Source: Bacillota bacterium (GTDB lineage Bacteria > Bacillota > Clostridia > Monoglobales > Firm-18). Taken from it: 64,000 nucleotides of DNA. Shown here piece by piece: positions 27,114 through 37,851 of the stretch. The DNA lies in the NCBI GenBank assembly GCA_023228885.1, contig JALOAJ010000007.1, forward strand, positions 23,340 to 87,339, given 5' to 3'. A model generated the notes under the pieces. The model was not told the DNA's origin and did no database searches. It worked only from the letters and a program-made list of their open reading frames with translations. The position numbers and the translations under genes are program-made. Within the stretch, counting starts at the first letter, position 1. Every line of letters starts with the position of its first letter.

Positions 27114-27211
27114 CCTTAAACATCTCCTTATAAATTTTTTATCCGTTTTGATAAACTGCATCAATATAAAATATCACATATTGCAGTTGATATGGGTCGA
27201 TAGGCGGGCTT

Positions 27212-29044
27212 TTATGCAATGTCGGGCTGCACTTTGGGTATTGTTATTTTCACCAAGGTTCCTTCCCCTAATTTGCTTTCAAGCATTATACCGTATTCAT
27301 GCCCAAAAGTTAATTTTATGCGCTGATTTACATTTTTTACCCCGATGTGGTCTTTTTCGCGAATATAGTCTTTTTCCAGTTCAGACACCATTTTGGTCAA
27401 GGCTTTTTCGTCAATACCCACACCGTTATCTTGAATTTCAAAAACGATTTTTTCTTCTTCTTCATACCCTTTTACGGCAATAATGCCTTTGCGTTTTAAT
27501 GGTCTTATACCATGGTAAACGGCATTTTCAAGGATGGGCTGCAGCATGATTTTTATTGTGTTGTATTGCAATATTTTTTGGTCTATATGCCATGTTATAT
27601 CAAACCTGTCTTCATATCTTGCTTTTAAAATTTCAATATATAACTGTGCGTTTTCAAGCTCCTTTTCCACCGCAATGGTCTGTTCTTCCGTGTCCAGACT
27701 GTTTCTCAGCAACTTTGAAAGGGCGGCAATGGTAGAGGATGCCTTGTTTTTTCCCCCTACAATGCGAATTATAATCCAGTTTATATTTTCCAGCGTGTTA
27801 TGAATAAAATGAGGATTAATTTGCGCCTGTAAAGCAATAGACTGTGCCTTGTTCAGCAAAGCCATATAACGCGCCAATTCTTCCGTCATGCTTGCGTTTA
27901 AATTAAAATTTTCGATTATATTTGATGCAATGTATCGAAATTCGTTGCCATTAACAGCTTCATGAATTTTATAATTGTCTTCCCAGTTTTGCGGGTGGTT
28001 GATGATGTCGGTAAGGTTTTTTATAGGCTTAAATACCCTTACCGAGATGATAACGGATAATACAAAAGCAATAAAAACACTAAGCAAAAGTAAAAAGAAT
28101 ATAAATTCCTTTAAAACAGCAACCTTTTCTTCAAACTTTTCAATTGGCACCACAGAAATAAATTGCCATTTGCAATACTGTGATTTGATAATGGACACAA
28201 CCTGCTTTCTGCCTTCAAACTGTGTTACAATATTTTTGTCCTCTGGTCCAATGTCTATTGAATCAAAAGAGTCGCACTCATTTATGTTTTTGCCCAGCAG
28301 GTCGGTGTTTTTATTGTAAAGGATTCTTTGATATTGATCGACTAAATAAAAAGCCTCAGCCTTTTGGCTTCCGATATCATTTATAACATTGGCAATTTTG
28401 TCGCCGTCAATGTTTATAACAACAACGCCCGTCTCGTCCTTGTTTCTGCTTGGTATTGAAACGAACTTAGAGATTATATACTGCGCATCGTCGTCTGACA
28501 TTTTTCTTTGCATTAGCCTTGGCTCAAACCACGAGTCGTAATTGTTTTTACTATTTTGGAAAAGGTCAAGCCAGTCTTGGTCACTTGACTTTGAAATTTC
28601 CCCAACCTCGCCAAGCGATGTAATAATGTAGTCGCTTTTTTCAAAGTAGATATACATAGAGTTAATATAATCGCTTGTAATCATCGAAACGGTCATTGCA
28701 TGATTTATCTTATTAACCTGCTTTATTGTGTCGTAGTCATTTCTGTTATGCTTTAAGCCGGACATAAGCGCATTAACATCTGAATCGAACACCAATCTGG
28801 TAGACAGCTTGTCTGCCTCCAAAACCAGCATGTCAATCATATCCCGAACCTTCTCCAGCTTGCTCATGTTTGCTTCGGATATTTCTTCTTTCATCACTTT
28901 GTTGTAATAATTGTATGTTGTGATATTGATAGCAATGAGGGAGATAACAACCAAAATAAGAATAATAAACATATTCTGTATAAAAATACTGTTTAACTTA
29001 TAATTCCTTATGTAATGCCATATGCTAAGCTTTTTGCTGTTCAT
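27212..29044 (-). CDS. YesM-type sensor histidine kinase 2
   Basis: This is a 610-residue homologue of the kinase at 1617-3404, with two membrane helices flanking an extracytoplasmic sensor domain, a HAMP-like linker, the His_kinase motif QINPHFIHNTLE (His at about 412) and ATPase motifs LENAVYHG and DNGVGID. It starts at ATG 29044 behind AAGGTGG, inside the last 20 bases of its response regulator gene. The sensor domains of the two kinases differ, so they probably respond to different glycan fragments. It points away from the large plus-strand cluster that starts at 31057. Confidence 0.93.
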   Translation of the reverse strand: MNSKKLSIWHYIRNYKLNSIFIQNMFIILILVVISLIAINITTYNYYNKVMKEEISEANMSKLEKVRDMIDMLVLEADKLSTRLVFDSDVNALMSGLKHNRNDYDTIKQVNKINHAMTVSMITSDYINSMYIYFEKSDYIITSLGEVGEISKSSDQDWLDLFQNSKNNYDSWFEPRLMQRKMSDDDAQYIISKFVSIPSRNKDETGVVVINIDGDKIANVINDIGSQKAEAFYLVDQYQRILYNKNTDLLGKNINECDSFDSIDIGPEDKNIVTQFEGRKQVVSIIKSQYCKWQFISVVPIEKFEEKVAVLKEFIFFLLLLSVFIAFVLSVIISVRVFKPIKNLTDIINHPQNWEDNYKIHEAVNGNEFRYIASNIIENFNLNASMTEELARYMALLNKAQSIALQAQINPHFIHNTLENINWIIIRIVGGKNKASSTIAALSKLLRNSLDTEEQTIAVEKELENAQLYIEILKARYEDRFDITWHIDQKILQYNTIKIMLQPILENAVYHGIRPLKRKGIIAVKGYEEEEKIVFEIQDNGVGIDEKALTKMVSELEKDYIREKDHIGVKNVNQRIKLTFGHEYGIMLESKLGEGTLVKITIPKVQPDIA

Positions 29045-30593
29045 CAAGGCCCACCTTCTTAATTAGGTTAAAGCGGTATTCCGTTGGCGTATACCCGGTA
29101 CAGCTTTTAAATATTTTGTAAAAATATTTTGTAGTTTTGTACCCCACCATTGCACCTATTTCATATACTTTGTACTGGGGGTTTTCCAGCAATTCAATTG
29201 CTTTTTGGATGCGTACGTTAATCAGGTAATTAGAAAAGTTTTCACCCGTGTACTGTTTGAAAATTCGGCTGAAATAAACCGGGCTTAAAAACACTTCATT
29301 TGCAATATCATTTAGCGTGATATTTTTATTATAATTAAGTTGGACAAATCCTTTCGCCTTTTTGATGACGGCGCTATTGGAAATTGGCTTATTATTTTGC
29401 ATAAAAAGCGTCATTTTATTTAATAAGCTATTAGACCAAGCTTTTAATTTATCAATATTTTTAAACTGATATATTTCTTTATTATTGACAGACCAATCAA
29501 TGTTCAGCTCTTTTAGCTTGTTGTTTAAAACAACAAACAGAGCATCCAAAAAGTTGTAAACAAGGTCCATATTAACATTTTCAAACTCGTTTATGTAATC
29601 GTTAAACGAATCAATAATATATTTCGGCTCACCGCAATCGATGGACGAGATAAAGACCTTTTGTTTTTCAACAATTTTGGCTATGTCATCAAGACCCTTG
29701 CCTTTAAGGTTTTCCCGGCTTGCCGCCAGTTCAAAAACATTTTTGAAAACCGGGTAAATTGTTACCAAAATTTCGGCGCCAAACATTGACTTGATTTCTG
29801 ATTTAATGCAATCAAAATGCGTTTCCAATGACTTTTTTAAAATATCCTCATCAGTAATCATCGGGCTTATTATAAGCACATCTATGCTATCATGCGTTCC
29901 AAATATGGGAAAATATAAAGTGTCTCCTATTTCAATTTTAAAAAAGTTTTTAATTACAGCCGCAAAATAGTCTTCCCCATACTTGGTTTTTCTGGTTTCC
30001 ATAAGCCCGCCGCTTATAAGCTTAATATTCACAATGCAACATTTGCTTTTTTCGTAATCAATTCCCAGCCTTATTACCTTTGACCTTTCGATGATTTCTT
30101 CTTCGTTTTTCAAAGCCCCCGAGATTATATCAGAAAAAAATTGCTCTCTTAGAGCGGGAATAAGCGTATCGTATTGTTGCCGCTTTTGTTTTAGCCTTTT
30201 TTCTTCCGCCGCCTGAAAATCCAACTGGTTTTTAATGCTGCTAAACAAACTTTCTATTTCGTCGATTTGCGTTGGTTTGAGCAAGTAATTTACAACATTG
30301 TAATCAATTGCCTGCTTTGCAAAATCAAATTCTTTATATGCGCTTATTAAGACCACCTTGGTTTTGGGGATGTTTTCGTACACAAACCGGGCAATTTCCA
30401 AGCCGGATACAAACGGGATTTTTATATCTGTCAAAACAACGTCCAACGGATGATTTTTAATATATTCAAGCGCATCCTGCCCATCGCCAAAGGCTGCCAA
30501 AACTTCAAAACCCAAGCTGTTCCAGTCTACAAATTCAGACAAGCCCTCTCGGATGTTTTTTTCATCATCAACAATTATAATTTTATACAACAT
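29025..30593 (-). CDS. YesN-type response regulator 2
   Basis: This is a 522-residue REC plus AraC regulator. The receiver has the D9/D10 pair, phospho-acceptor D56, S84 and K106; the AraC helix-turn-helix occupies about 420-518 (FSRIFKQYTGENFSNYL). ATG 30593 has GGAGGA five bases upstream. A TATAAT on the minus strand at 30641-30646 gives a possible promoter but no clear -35. Standing divergently to the SLH, transporter and beta-helix run, it is the best candidate activator for that cluster (inference). Confidence 0.93.
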   Translation of the reverse strand: MLYKIIIVDDEKNIREGLSEFVDWNSLGFEVLAAFGDGQDALEYIKNHPLDVVLTDIKIPFVSGLEIARFVYENIPKTKVVLISAYKEFDFAKQAIDYNVVNYLLKPTQIDEIESLFSSIKNQLDFQAAEEKRLKQKRQQYDTLIPALREQFFSDIISGALKNEEEIIERSKVIRLGIDYEKSKCCIVNIKLISGGLMETRKTKYGEDYFAAVIKNFFKIEIGDTLYFPIFGTHDSIDVLIISPMITDEDILKKSLETHFDCIKSEIKSMFGAEILVTIYPVFKNVFELAASRENLKGKGLDDIAKIVEKQKVFISSIDCGEPKYIIDSFNDYINEFENVNMDLVYNFLDALFVVLNNKLKELNIDWSVNNKEIYQFKNIDKLKAWSNSLLNKMTLFMQNNKPISNSAVIKKAKGFVQLNYNKNITLNDIANEVFLSPVYFSRIFKQYTGENFSNYLINVRIQKAIELLENPQYKVYEIGAMVGYKTTKYFYKIFKSCTGYTPTEYRFNLIKKVGLDEQQKA

Positions 30594-31056
30594 ACAAAAT
30601 CCTCCAAAAGCGCTATAAAGTTTGTTGGACAACTGTTCATATTATATGGTTTATTTTTTGGTGTATATGGTTAAGCAAAGAAATATTAAAAGCAATCGTT
30701 ATCGAAAACAAATTATCAGGCCATTTAATTAAAATTCACTACCTATGCAGCATAATCCCCGATTATTAAGATTGATTAATTATATAATAACATAACAGTT
30801 TATGTTTGTAAACCATTAGTTTTTAACAACGCAATGTTTAAAAAGTATACCTTGGGCATACTAAATTAACATTTTTAGTTTTAAATTCTATATTAAACAG
30901 CAGATGGTAGAAATAGTGTCACCATAAAGATTGACTTGTGCCATTTTAAATGCCGTCAATATGATGTAAAATAAAATCGAAAAACAATTGAACCAAGCTG
31001 AAAGCTAAAAATTCAATCTGTAATTATACCAAGTATCTTTAGGAAGGGGCTTTAAT
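30594..31056. other. 463-bp AT-rich divergent intergenic region
   Basis: This holds no credible ORF. It separates the minus-strand two-component operon from the plus-strand surface-protein cluster and must carry promoters for both. A minus-strand TATAAT is at 30641-30646. On the plus strand TTGACT near 30930 and several TAAAAT boxes occur, without a consensus spacing I would defend. Expected binding sites of the second YesN-type regulator could not be recognised. Confidence 0.6.
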
Positions 31057-32760
31057 GTGAAGAAAGTTGTAGCAATGGCTTTATTTAACATCCTTGTTTT
31101 ATGCATCGTTTTGCCTGTTTTTGCAGAGGGGGTCGAAACTAATTTGAGCGCAGTTTATGACGAGCAGAATGAGCGGGTAACCATTATTGGAAATGCGGGC
31201 GCTTACAACGATAAGCAAAACATACTTGTTATGATACTTCGTCCCGGGAAAACGCTTAATAACATTTCCCCAAATATACAGTTACAAGATTATAGCGCTA
31301 TGGCACATATCATGGACACAAAAACGGACCGGTTGGGCAACTATACGGTTACATACGATATGGAAGAACCCAGCGGTGTTTATACAGTTATTGCTGGCGG
31401 CATGAAAACGGGTGAGCCGATTACAACACAATTTACTCATTATTCAAAAACGGAAAAGGAACAGGTATTCCAAGCAATTCAAGACATCAGGGCGGGGAGC
31501 GGCGAAAACAAGCCTGCCGATATTGGCTTGATACTTTGCGATAAATATGTTGCATTGAAAATAGACTTTCCGCTATTTGTCGGGCTTGCGGATAAGAGTC
31601 TGATAAACCAAGCAGTTGCATATGCGCCTGCATTAGATGATTTAAATCAAATGTATGGCATTATCAAAGAATATTCAACTGTTCAGGCTATAAACGAGGC
31701 AGATACTGATGAAAAGATTAAAGCTTTAATTACTAATTATGACGAGATTTTAAATTTGGATAAAACCTTATATTCCGGTCAAAAACTTACAGATGCCGCC
31801 AAGGAGCAAATTGAGGCGGGGATGAAAAATTACAAAAAATTTGCAACCGCCAAAGATGTAAGAAGCGAATTTTTAAAATACTCGGTGGTTGCCGCCATTA
31901 GTGAGGTTAGAAGCTGGATAGATATAAGAGACATAATCACGGATTATAACAGCTCTGTGCTGCAAATGGATTTAACCGATTATAACGCTTTGAGCAGCAG
32001 TGGCAGGGATTCGGTGGATAAAGCGCTTGCCGACATGAGTTTTGCAACTTTAGGAGAAGTTACAAAGGCGTTTAACACATTGGTTGCAGCCCAACATGCA
32101 AAAGAGAACGCTACAACCCGCCCGGGAGGGAGCGGCAGCGGCTCGTCGGGGCAGACACAAATGAATTTGTCAATATCGCAAACACCGCAAGAGGTTAAAC
32201 CTCCGCAAGAAAATGTTGAAAGCTTCGTTGATTTGGGCAGCGTGCCTTGGGCTGTTGAGAGCATTGAAAAATTAGTTCAAAAAGAAATTATAGCAAGGGA
32301 TGAAAGCAAGCTATTCAGACCAAATGATTTTGTAACAAGGGAGGAGTTTATTAAATTGATTGTTCTTGCTTTTGATGTTGAGCAGCAAGAGCAAGGCCGC
32401 AATTTTAAAGATGTGCCTTTGGATAGCTGGTACCATCAATATGTTACAACTGCCGCCGAAGCGGGGTTGGTTAACGGAATCAGCAAAGACGAATTTGGAA
32501 CGGGAAGAATGATAACAAGACAGGATATGGCAGTTATGCTATATAGAGCTGCGCAATATGCGGGGATTACCTTCCAAAAACCAACGGCGCCAATCTTTCA
32601 AGATAACGATGATATAGCGGATTATGCAAAAGAAGCTGTCGGAGCAATGGGCGAGGCGAAAGTTATAAGCGGTCAAGGAGACGGTAAGTTTGCGCCGACG
32701 ATAAATGCAACCAGAGCTGAAGCGGCAACTATTATCAGCAGAATTTTAAACGCTTTATGA
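31057..32760 (+). CDS. SLH-anchored surface protein
   Basis: This is a 567-residue exported protein that starts at GTG behind GGAAGGGG. A signal peptide ends near VFA (22). Residues about 25-135 form a beta-sandwich. A long helical section (about 140-345) has repeated KALITNYDEIL/AAISEVRSW-type units. A Gly/Ser linker (GGSGSGSSGQ) leads to three SLH domains (about 395-565) that bind pyruvylated cell-wall polymer. No catalytic domain is recognised. It may be a structural or glycan-capturing component. The gene ends four bases before the frame of the next SLH protein opens. Confidence 0.88.
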   Translation: MKKVVAMALFNILVLCIVLPVFAEGVETNLSAVYDEQNERVTIIGNAGAYNDKQNILVMILRPGKTLNNISPNIQLQDYSAMAHIMDTKTDRLGNYTVTYDMEEPSGVYTVIAGGMKTGEPITTQFTHYSKTEKEQVFQAIQDIRAGSGENKPADIGLILCDKYVALKIDFPLFVGLADKSLINQAVAYAPALDDLNQMYGIIKEYSTVQAINEADTDEKIKALITNYDEILNLDKTLYSGQKLTDAAKEQIEAGMKNYKKFATAKDVRSEFLKYSVVAAISEVRSWIDIRDIITDYNSSVLQMDLTDYNALSSSGRDSVDKALADMSFATLGEVTKAFNTLVAAQHAKENATTRPGGSGSGSSGQTQMNLSISQTPQEVKPPQENVESFVDLGSVPWAVESIEKLVQKEIIARDESKLFRPNDFVTREEFIKLIVLAFDVEQQEQGRNFKDVPLDSWYHQYVTTAAEAGLVNGISKDEFGTGRMITRQDMAVMLYRAAQYAGITFQKPTAPIFQDNDDIADYAKEAVGAMGEAKVISGQGDGKFAPTINATRAEAATIISRILNAL

Positions 32761-32792
32761 GGATATTTTTAAAAAAAGTAGGAGGAGCTAAA

Positions 32793-35522
32793 ATGGGTTT
32801 GCATAAAAGGGTGTTATGCTTGCTATTTATAATTGTTTTGCTGCCCGTGAGCGGGCTGTCAGCAAACGCTCAGGGTACAGAGCCGATTGCCTACAAGGAT
32901 TCCCTTGAAATATTATCAATCTTGGGCATTATGGAGGATGGCGCAGACGGCGCCTTTGAGCCTGAAGGCAGCATAACGAGGTCTGAATTTACAACAATGA
33001 TAATAAAGCTATTAAATATTGACGAGCAAATCACCGATATCGGTTCGGATAGTATGTTTAAGGATGTTTCAGCCGACAACCCCGCATTGCCTTATATTAC
33101 GACAGCGGCAAAGCTGGGAATTGTAAGCGGTTTTGGCAATGAAACATTCAGACCGGATGATAATGTAACATATGAGCAAATAATGATTATGCTTGTAAAC
33201 GCTCTTGGTTATGGCGTGGTTGTAAAGCAGCAGGGAAATAACATTTCCGAATACCTTTCTCAAGCAGGTAACCTTAATTTACTTGGCGGAATTAAAGTGT
33301 CGTATGCCGACGCCGCGACAAAAGGCGCTGTTGCAAAGATATTGCATAATGCGCTTTACATAGATATTTTAGAAGCAAAGGTTTTGGGAGAACGAACCGA
33401 GTATAAGGCTGTTAAGGGAAACAACATTTTAACCGAAAAGTTTAAATTGGTTAAGGTTGAAGGGATTGTAAACGCCGTTGGTCGGACAAAGCTTGCGTCG
33501 GTAAGCAATCTTAGAGATGGTCTGATTGAAATAAACAACGAAATTTATCGCTTGGATATGGCAAAAGCTACACCGTTTTTTGCAAATTATGTGACTGCAT
33601 ATGTGCAAGACGAGGACAAAAACTCTGAAAGGGAAGTTGTATTTATTACGCCTCACCCGCACAAAAATACAGTTTGGCAAATTAATGCCAAAGATATTGT
33701 TGATTGCAAAAACAACACGATATACTACACCACGGACGAAAACCTTAGCAGAGGAACGGATGAAATTGAAGTTGCAAGCAGCTCCGATTTAATATTAAAC
33801 GGGCAGGTTTTTAAAGGCTATCTTGAGGAGATAATTCAAAAGGATTTTGGTAATGTGACGGTAGTGGACAACAATGGCGACAGCATAGCCGATGCGGTTA
33901 TTGTAACCCGCTATGATGTGATTGTTGCAGACAGTATAGATGAGCAGGGCAAGATAGTTTATGATAAAATAAACCCGTCCATTTCGCTGAATTTGGATGA
34001 TAACGGAGCAAAAGGCACAGTTAAAATTTTTAAGAATGGCACAGAAATATCCATATCGGATATAAAATCGGGAGATGTGTTATCCGTTGCCCAAAGCGAA
34101 AATGATAAAATATCGCTAAAATACATATATGTCAGCGATACGAAGATTACAGGGGAAATTCAGGAAATCGATAAACCGGATAAAAATATAGTAATCAATA
34201 ACGAATTTTATAAAATTACTAAAAGACTGATTGATTTGGTTAAGCTTGGCGAATCATACACCTTTGCTTTGGATATTGAAAACAAAGCGGTGGATATTCA
34301 ACGGTCTGTTTTAACTTCGGGCAACCTTGCATATTTGATGATGGCAAAAAGAATGAAAGGCATAGGGGCAAGGCTATCATTGAAGCTTTTTACGCAAGAT
34401 GGGGAAATAAAAGAATTAACATGCGCAAATACAATTACTTTGGATGGCGTTTCAATAAAAAGCTCGGCGGTTAAAGAGCCTATATTTATGGTGGACGAAA
34501 AAGGGAATATAAGAGAGGACAACAAAATTGTTCCCCAGCTTATTGTGTACGGAACCGACTCTAAAGGCAATGTGAACGAAATTGACACCGCTGCGACAAG
34601 CCCAAGCGAAAAGGAAAGCGAATATTCGTTGGAACGCGTGTTTGATTACACCGATTCAACACATATCGCCGAACCGGGCAATCTTATTTGGGTTGGACCA
34701 AATTCACTAAACACAAATATATTAATTGATGATTCTACTGTTTTGTTTTACATTCCGGCGGATGAAGAAAATTCGGAGGATTCAAAATATCAAATTGTGA
34801 CAGCCAATGATTTAATTGATATATCATTTGCCGTCACGGCATACTCACTATCACCCGAAACCTTTATCCCCGATGCTGCGGTTATTAAATATAACGCGTC
34901 ACATGAGGGGGTGCACAGCCGAAGTCCCATGATGTTGGTTGATTATATCTCCACCGCCGTCAATAAGGAGGGTGATGTAATAAACATGCTTTATGGATTG
35001 GTGAAGGGTGAGCTAAAATCAGAAATAGTGGCAGATTTTAATGTATTAAAAAAGCGTGACACCGGAGAAACAATCGGGCAAGGAGACGTTATCCAGTATC
35101 AAAAAAACGGCAAGGGAGAGGTTGTCAGCATTAGCTATGTGGATGACAGCAGCAGTAACCTTCGCTTTATCAATACCGTTACCCCAACCCTTGATAAGGT
35201 TGGAAGCGCCAGCTTTCCATTTATGATTGGAAGGTATAACCATGCTTTTTGTTTGTTTGGCGGCTTTGTGGACGATAAGCAGGGCACCGCAATCAAAGTG
35301 GCGGAGGGCAACAACATCCACAGCATGCCGTCACCGATAAAATACCGATATTTTTACACCGACTCTTTTTCAATAATGGTTTACGATAAAGAAAAGGGCA
35401 TGGTTTATGCCGGTACAACCGACGACATTTTACCATATAAACAGGTGGGCGATAAATGCTCAAGAATATTTATTCATACAAGAAATGCAAACCCACAAAA
35501 TATTTTTATTTATAAGGATTGA
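32793..35522 (+). CDS. Large surface protein with N-terminal SLH domains
   Basis: This is a 909-residue exported protein. A signal peptide (about 1-28) is followed by two clear SLH domains (ILGIMEDGADGAFEPEGSITRSEF; FGNETFRPDDNVTYEQ) and a degenerate third, to about 195. The remaining 700 residues are beta-rich with repeated small barrels (for example GEIQEIDKPDKNIVINNEFY), a pattern seen in clostridial cell-wall proteins of unknown role. GGAGGAG precedes ATG 32793; the upstream in-frame ATG at 32757 overlaps the previous gene. No enzymatic motif is visible. Confidence 0.87.
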   Translation: MGLHKRVLCLLFIIVLLPVSGLSANAQGTEPIAYKDSLEILSILGIMEDGADGAFEPEGSITRSEFTTMIIKLLNIDEQITDIGSDSMFKDVSADNPALPYITTAAKLGIVSGFGNETFRPDDNVTYEQIMIMLVNALGYGVVVKQQGNNISEYLSQAGNLNLLGGIKVSYADAATKGAVAKILHNALYIDILEAKVLGERTEYKAVKGNNILTEKFKLVKVEGIVNAVGRTKLASVSNLRDGLIEINNEIYRLDMAKATPFFANYVTAYVQDEDKNSEREVVFITPHPHKNTVWQINAKDIVDCKNNTIYYTTDENLSRGTDEIEVASSSDLILNGQVFKGYLEEIIQKDFGNVTVVDNNGDSIADAVIVTRYDVIVADSIDEQGKIVYDKINPSISLNLDDNGAKGTVKIFKNGTEISISDIKSGDVLSVAQSENDKISLKYIYVSDTKITGEIQEIDKPDKNIVINNEFYKITKRLIDLVKLGESYTFALDIENKAVDIQRSVLTSGNLAYLMMAKRMKGIGARLSLKLFTQDGEIKELTCANTITLDGVSIKSSAVKEPIFMVDEKGNIREDNKIVPQLIVYGTDSKGNVNEIDTAATSPSEKESEYSLERVFDYTDSTHIAEPGNLIWVGPNSLNTNILIDDSTVLFYIPADEENSEDSKYQIVTANDLIDISFAVTAYSLSPETFIPDAAVIKYNASHEGVHSRSPMMLVDYISTAVNKEGDVINMLYGLVKGELKSEIVADFNVLKKRDTGETIGQGDVIQYQKNGKGEVVSISYVDDSSSNLRFINTVTPTLDKVGSASFPFMIGRYNHAFCLFGGFVDDKQGTAIKVAEGNNIHSMPSPIKYRYFYTDSFSIMVYDKEKGMVYAGTTDDILPYKQVGDKCSRIFIHTRNANPQNIFIYKD

Positions 35523-35528
35523 TTTGAT

Positions 35529-37838
35529 ATGAAAAATATAAAACCATTATTTTATGCGGCTGTTTTAATTGCTATTTCTTTAGTAGTTATTGTATTGCCT
35601 TTGACGGTTTTTGCTGCCGACCAAGTGATTGTCGACCATAGCGGCACAAACGGCGAAGGCGGCGCATCGACCGTTACCGGCGAGTTTTTAAACCCGGTGG
35701 AAGGTACCGAATGGAACCCCAGCAACACATTGCCGGGCTCAAATGCGCATAGCTTCTTTTACCCCGGCGCATCGGTGCGCTCAAGGTTTACAAACAATAC
35801 TGTTTCACCTGTCAGGTGGACGCCAAACAGCGGTCTTTTAGACAGCGGGGCGTTATACAATGTGTATTACGCCAACATAAACAGATATGAAATAGGCGGC
35901 TATACAAATGATTCCGAGTCTGCAACCATAACCGTATGCCATAACGGCGAGATAGAAACTATAAGTTACAGTCAAGTTAACAACCCGTTGGGAATGGTTT
36001 TTATAGGTCAGTATGTTTTCGCGGGAGATGGTTCTGATTATATACAGATTATCAATAACAGCGCGGGGAAAATTTTGCAAGCGCACTCGGTAATGTTTAT
36101 AAAATTGAAAGAAAATAATGCAAATCTTTCCGAACTGAGCGTTTCGACCAATAACATTTCATTTTCGACCGATACGATAACATATAATGCGGGCGAAACA
36201 ACAAATGATTATATTTGTGCACAGACCCAAACGGAACATCCGAACGCCACAGTCAATATAGAGGCGAACGGAATTGAACAAAGTGACCCAACCCGAATAG
36301 GCTTGAGCATCGGCGCAAATATAATAGATGTTACGGTAACGGCGGCGGACGGCGTTGCCACCAAAACATACACAATCAACATTGAAAGAGTTGTTATTAT
36401 AAACGACGAAGATTCCGAAGGCTATGCCGAAACCGGCGAATGGGGTAAGGATTCAACTTTTAAGGGCAACAATGGTTCGGATTCTGCATTCACAACTGTT
36501 AAAGGATCCGAGGCGGTGTTTACCCCAACCCTTGAAACGGAAGGCGCTTATGAAGTGCATTTCTTTAGAGTGTCTGCAAATGACGGCACAGATGATACCG
36601 ATATTAAAATTGAAGTTACACGAAATGGTTACACTCAGGAGTTAACTTTTGATGGTAGCGGCGCCGGGGGCTGGGTAAGCTTGGGAACATTTTATTTTAG
36701 CAACAATGGAACGGAAAACATTAAGGTAACCCGAGTATCCGATGATGGCAACAACATTGTTACCCGTATTGATTCGGTTAAGCTAAATAAAAAGGATTTT
36801 ACGGGGAATGAAAACACATTGGATTGGCTGGAAGTAAGCGGCGGCAGTCTGAATATGCCATTTAGCGCGCAAATCAATCAATATACTATGATAATTCCAA
36901 TTGTTACAAATGAGTTAGAGTTTACAGTATATACTTTAAACCCCGATACAACAATAAAAATCAACGATGTTGATGTGCAGTATGGAAAAAGCGAAATGTT
37001 TTCTCTGTTGGGGGCGGAAAGTAACATAAACATTCAGTTGACATCACCCAACGGCATAACCGGTAACTATACAATTTTGGTCAGAAAATCTGCATATGTA
37101 ACATTAGATTATAATGCCGACGGTTACCAAGAAAGCGGCTTATGGGATACTAATACTGAGCACGGCGGGCATGACGGAACAGGAACAAGAGCTGCAACCG
37201 GTTTAGAAGCGGCAACGGCAGAATATAAATTTGATTTTAACGATTCGGTGCCGATAAGAATTCAGCTATATAAAGTGGCGGCGCCGAACGGAGATAACAA
37301 TGCAAAGGTAGAAGTCGTTATAAACGGCACGCAAAAAACATTCTATGTAGACCAAACACAAGGTGAAAGCGGCTGGCTGAACTTAGGGATATATGATGTA
37401 ACGCAAGGCGTTAGCGGCTATGTTAGGATTGTTCGCCAAAGCGGCGGCGATGCAAACAGCTTCACCTATGCCGATGCAGTAAGGTGTGAAGTTTTGACGG
37501 ATATAACGCTTGAACATGTTGATTTGAAAAATGAAGAAGGGCAAATAATAGAAAATTTAAAGCCGGGCAACATCACCGTTACGGCATCTATTAAAAATTA
37601 TGCAAAAACCGATAAGCCTGTTTCGATAATTGCCATTTTATGCAAGGGAACAGAGCAAAGCTACAAGGTGGAAAAGGTTGCTTTTTCAGAGGAGCAAACA
37701 GTTTTATCAGATAAGCGGCTGGACATATCCTTTCAATGCCAAATTCAAGGCAATGCAGAGGATTATATTATAAAAACATATGTTATAGATAGTTTAAAAA
37801 CCTTTAATATGTATGATGATGCTATAATAAAAAAATAA
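35529..37838 (+). CDS. Secreted golvesin-like/cadherin-like modular protein 1
   Basis: This is a 769-residue exported protein. The signal peptide ends near VFA (29). Modules alternate: an Xly/golvesin-like domain (about 30-195), a cadherin-like beta-sandwich (about 200-285, ending TKTYTINIERV), a second golvesin-like domain (about 288-425), a second sandwich (about 428-520) and a third golvesin-like domain (about 521-655), then a C-terminal beta domain. These modules bind or present polysaccharide in related proteins; I see no catalytic site. It starts six bases after the SLH protein and is closely paralogous to the next gene. Confidence 0.82.
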   Translation: MKNIKPLFYAAVLIAISLVVIVLPLTVFAADQVIVDHSGTNGEGGASTVTGEFLNPVEGTEWNPSNTLPGSNAHSFFYPGASVRSRFTNNTVSPVRWTPNSGLLDSGALYNVYYANINRYEIGGYTNDSESATITVCHNGEIETISYSQVNNPLGMVFIGQYVFAGDGSDYIQIINNSAGKILQAHSVMFIKLKENNANLSELSVSTNNISFSTDTITYNAGETTNDYICAQTQTEHPNATVNIEANGIEQSDPTRIGLSIGANIIDVTVTAADGVATKTYTINIERVVIINDEDSEGYAETGEWGKDSTFKGNNGSDSAFTTVKGSEAVFTPTLETEGAYEVHFFRVSANDGTDDTDIKIEVTRNGYTQELTFDGSGAGGWVSLGTFYFSNNGTENIKVTRVSDDGNNIVTRIDSVKLNKKDFTGNENTLDWLEVSGGSLNMPFSAQINQYTMIIPIVTNELEFTVYTLNPDTTIKINDVDVQYGKSEMFSLLGAESNINIQLTSPNGITGNYTILVRKSAYVTLDYNADGYQESGLWDTNTEHGGHDGTGTRAATGLEAATAEYKFDFNDSVPIRIQLYKVAAPNGDNNAKVEVVINGTQKTFYVDQTQGESGWLNLGIYDVTQGVSGYVRIVRQSGGDANSFTYADAVRCEVLTDITLEHVDLKNEEGQIIENLKPGNITVTASIKNYAKTDKPVSIIAILCKGTEQSYKVEKVAFSEEQTVLSDKRLDISFQCQIQGNAEDYIIKTYVIDSLKTFNMYDDAIIKK

Positions 37839-37851
37839 GAGGAGGATTAAA

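Noticed and set aside
27146..27190. AT-rich hairpin between the DsrE-like gene and kinase 2
   Set aside because: AACTGC/GCAGTT arms exist, but the stem has a bulge and overlaps the DsrE-like leader; too weak to annotate.
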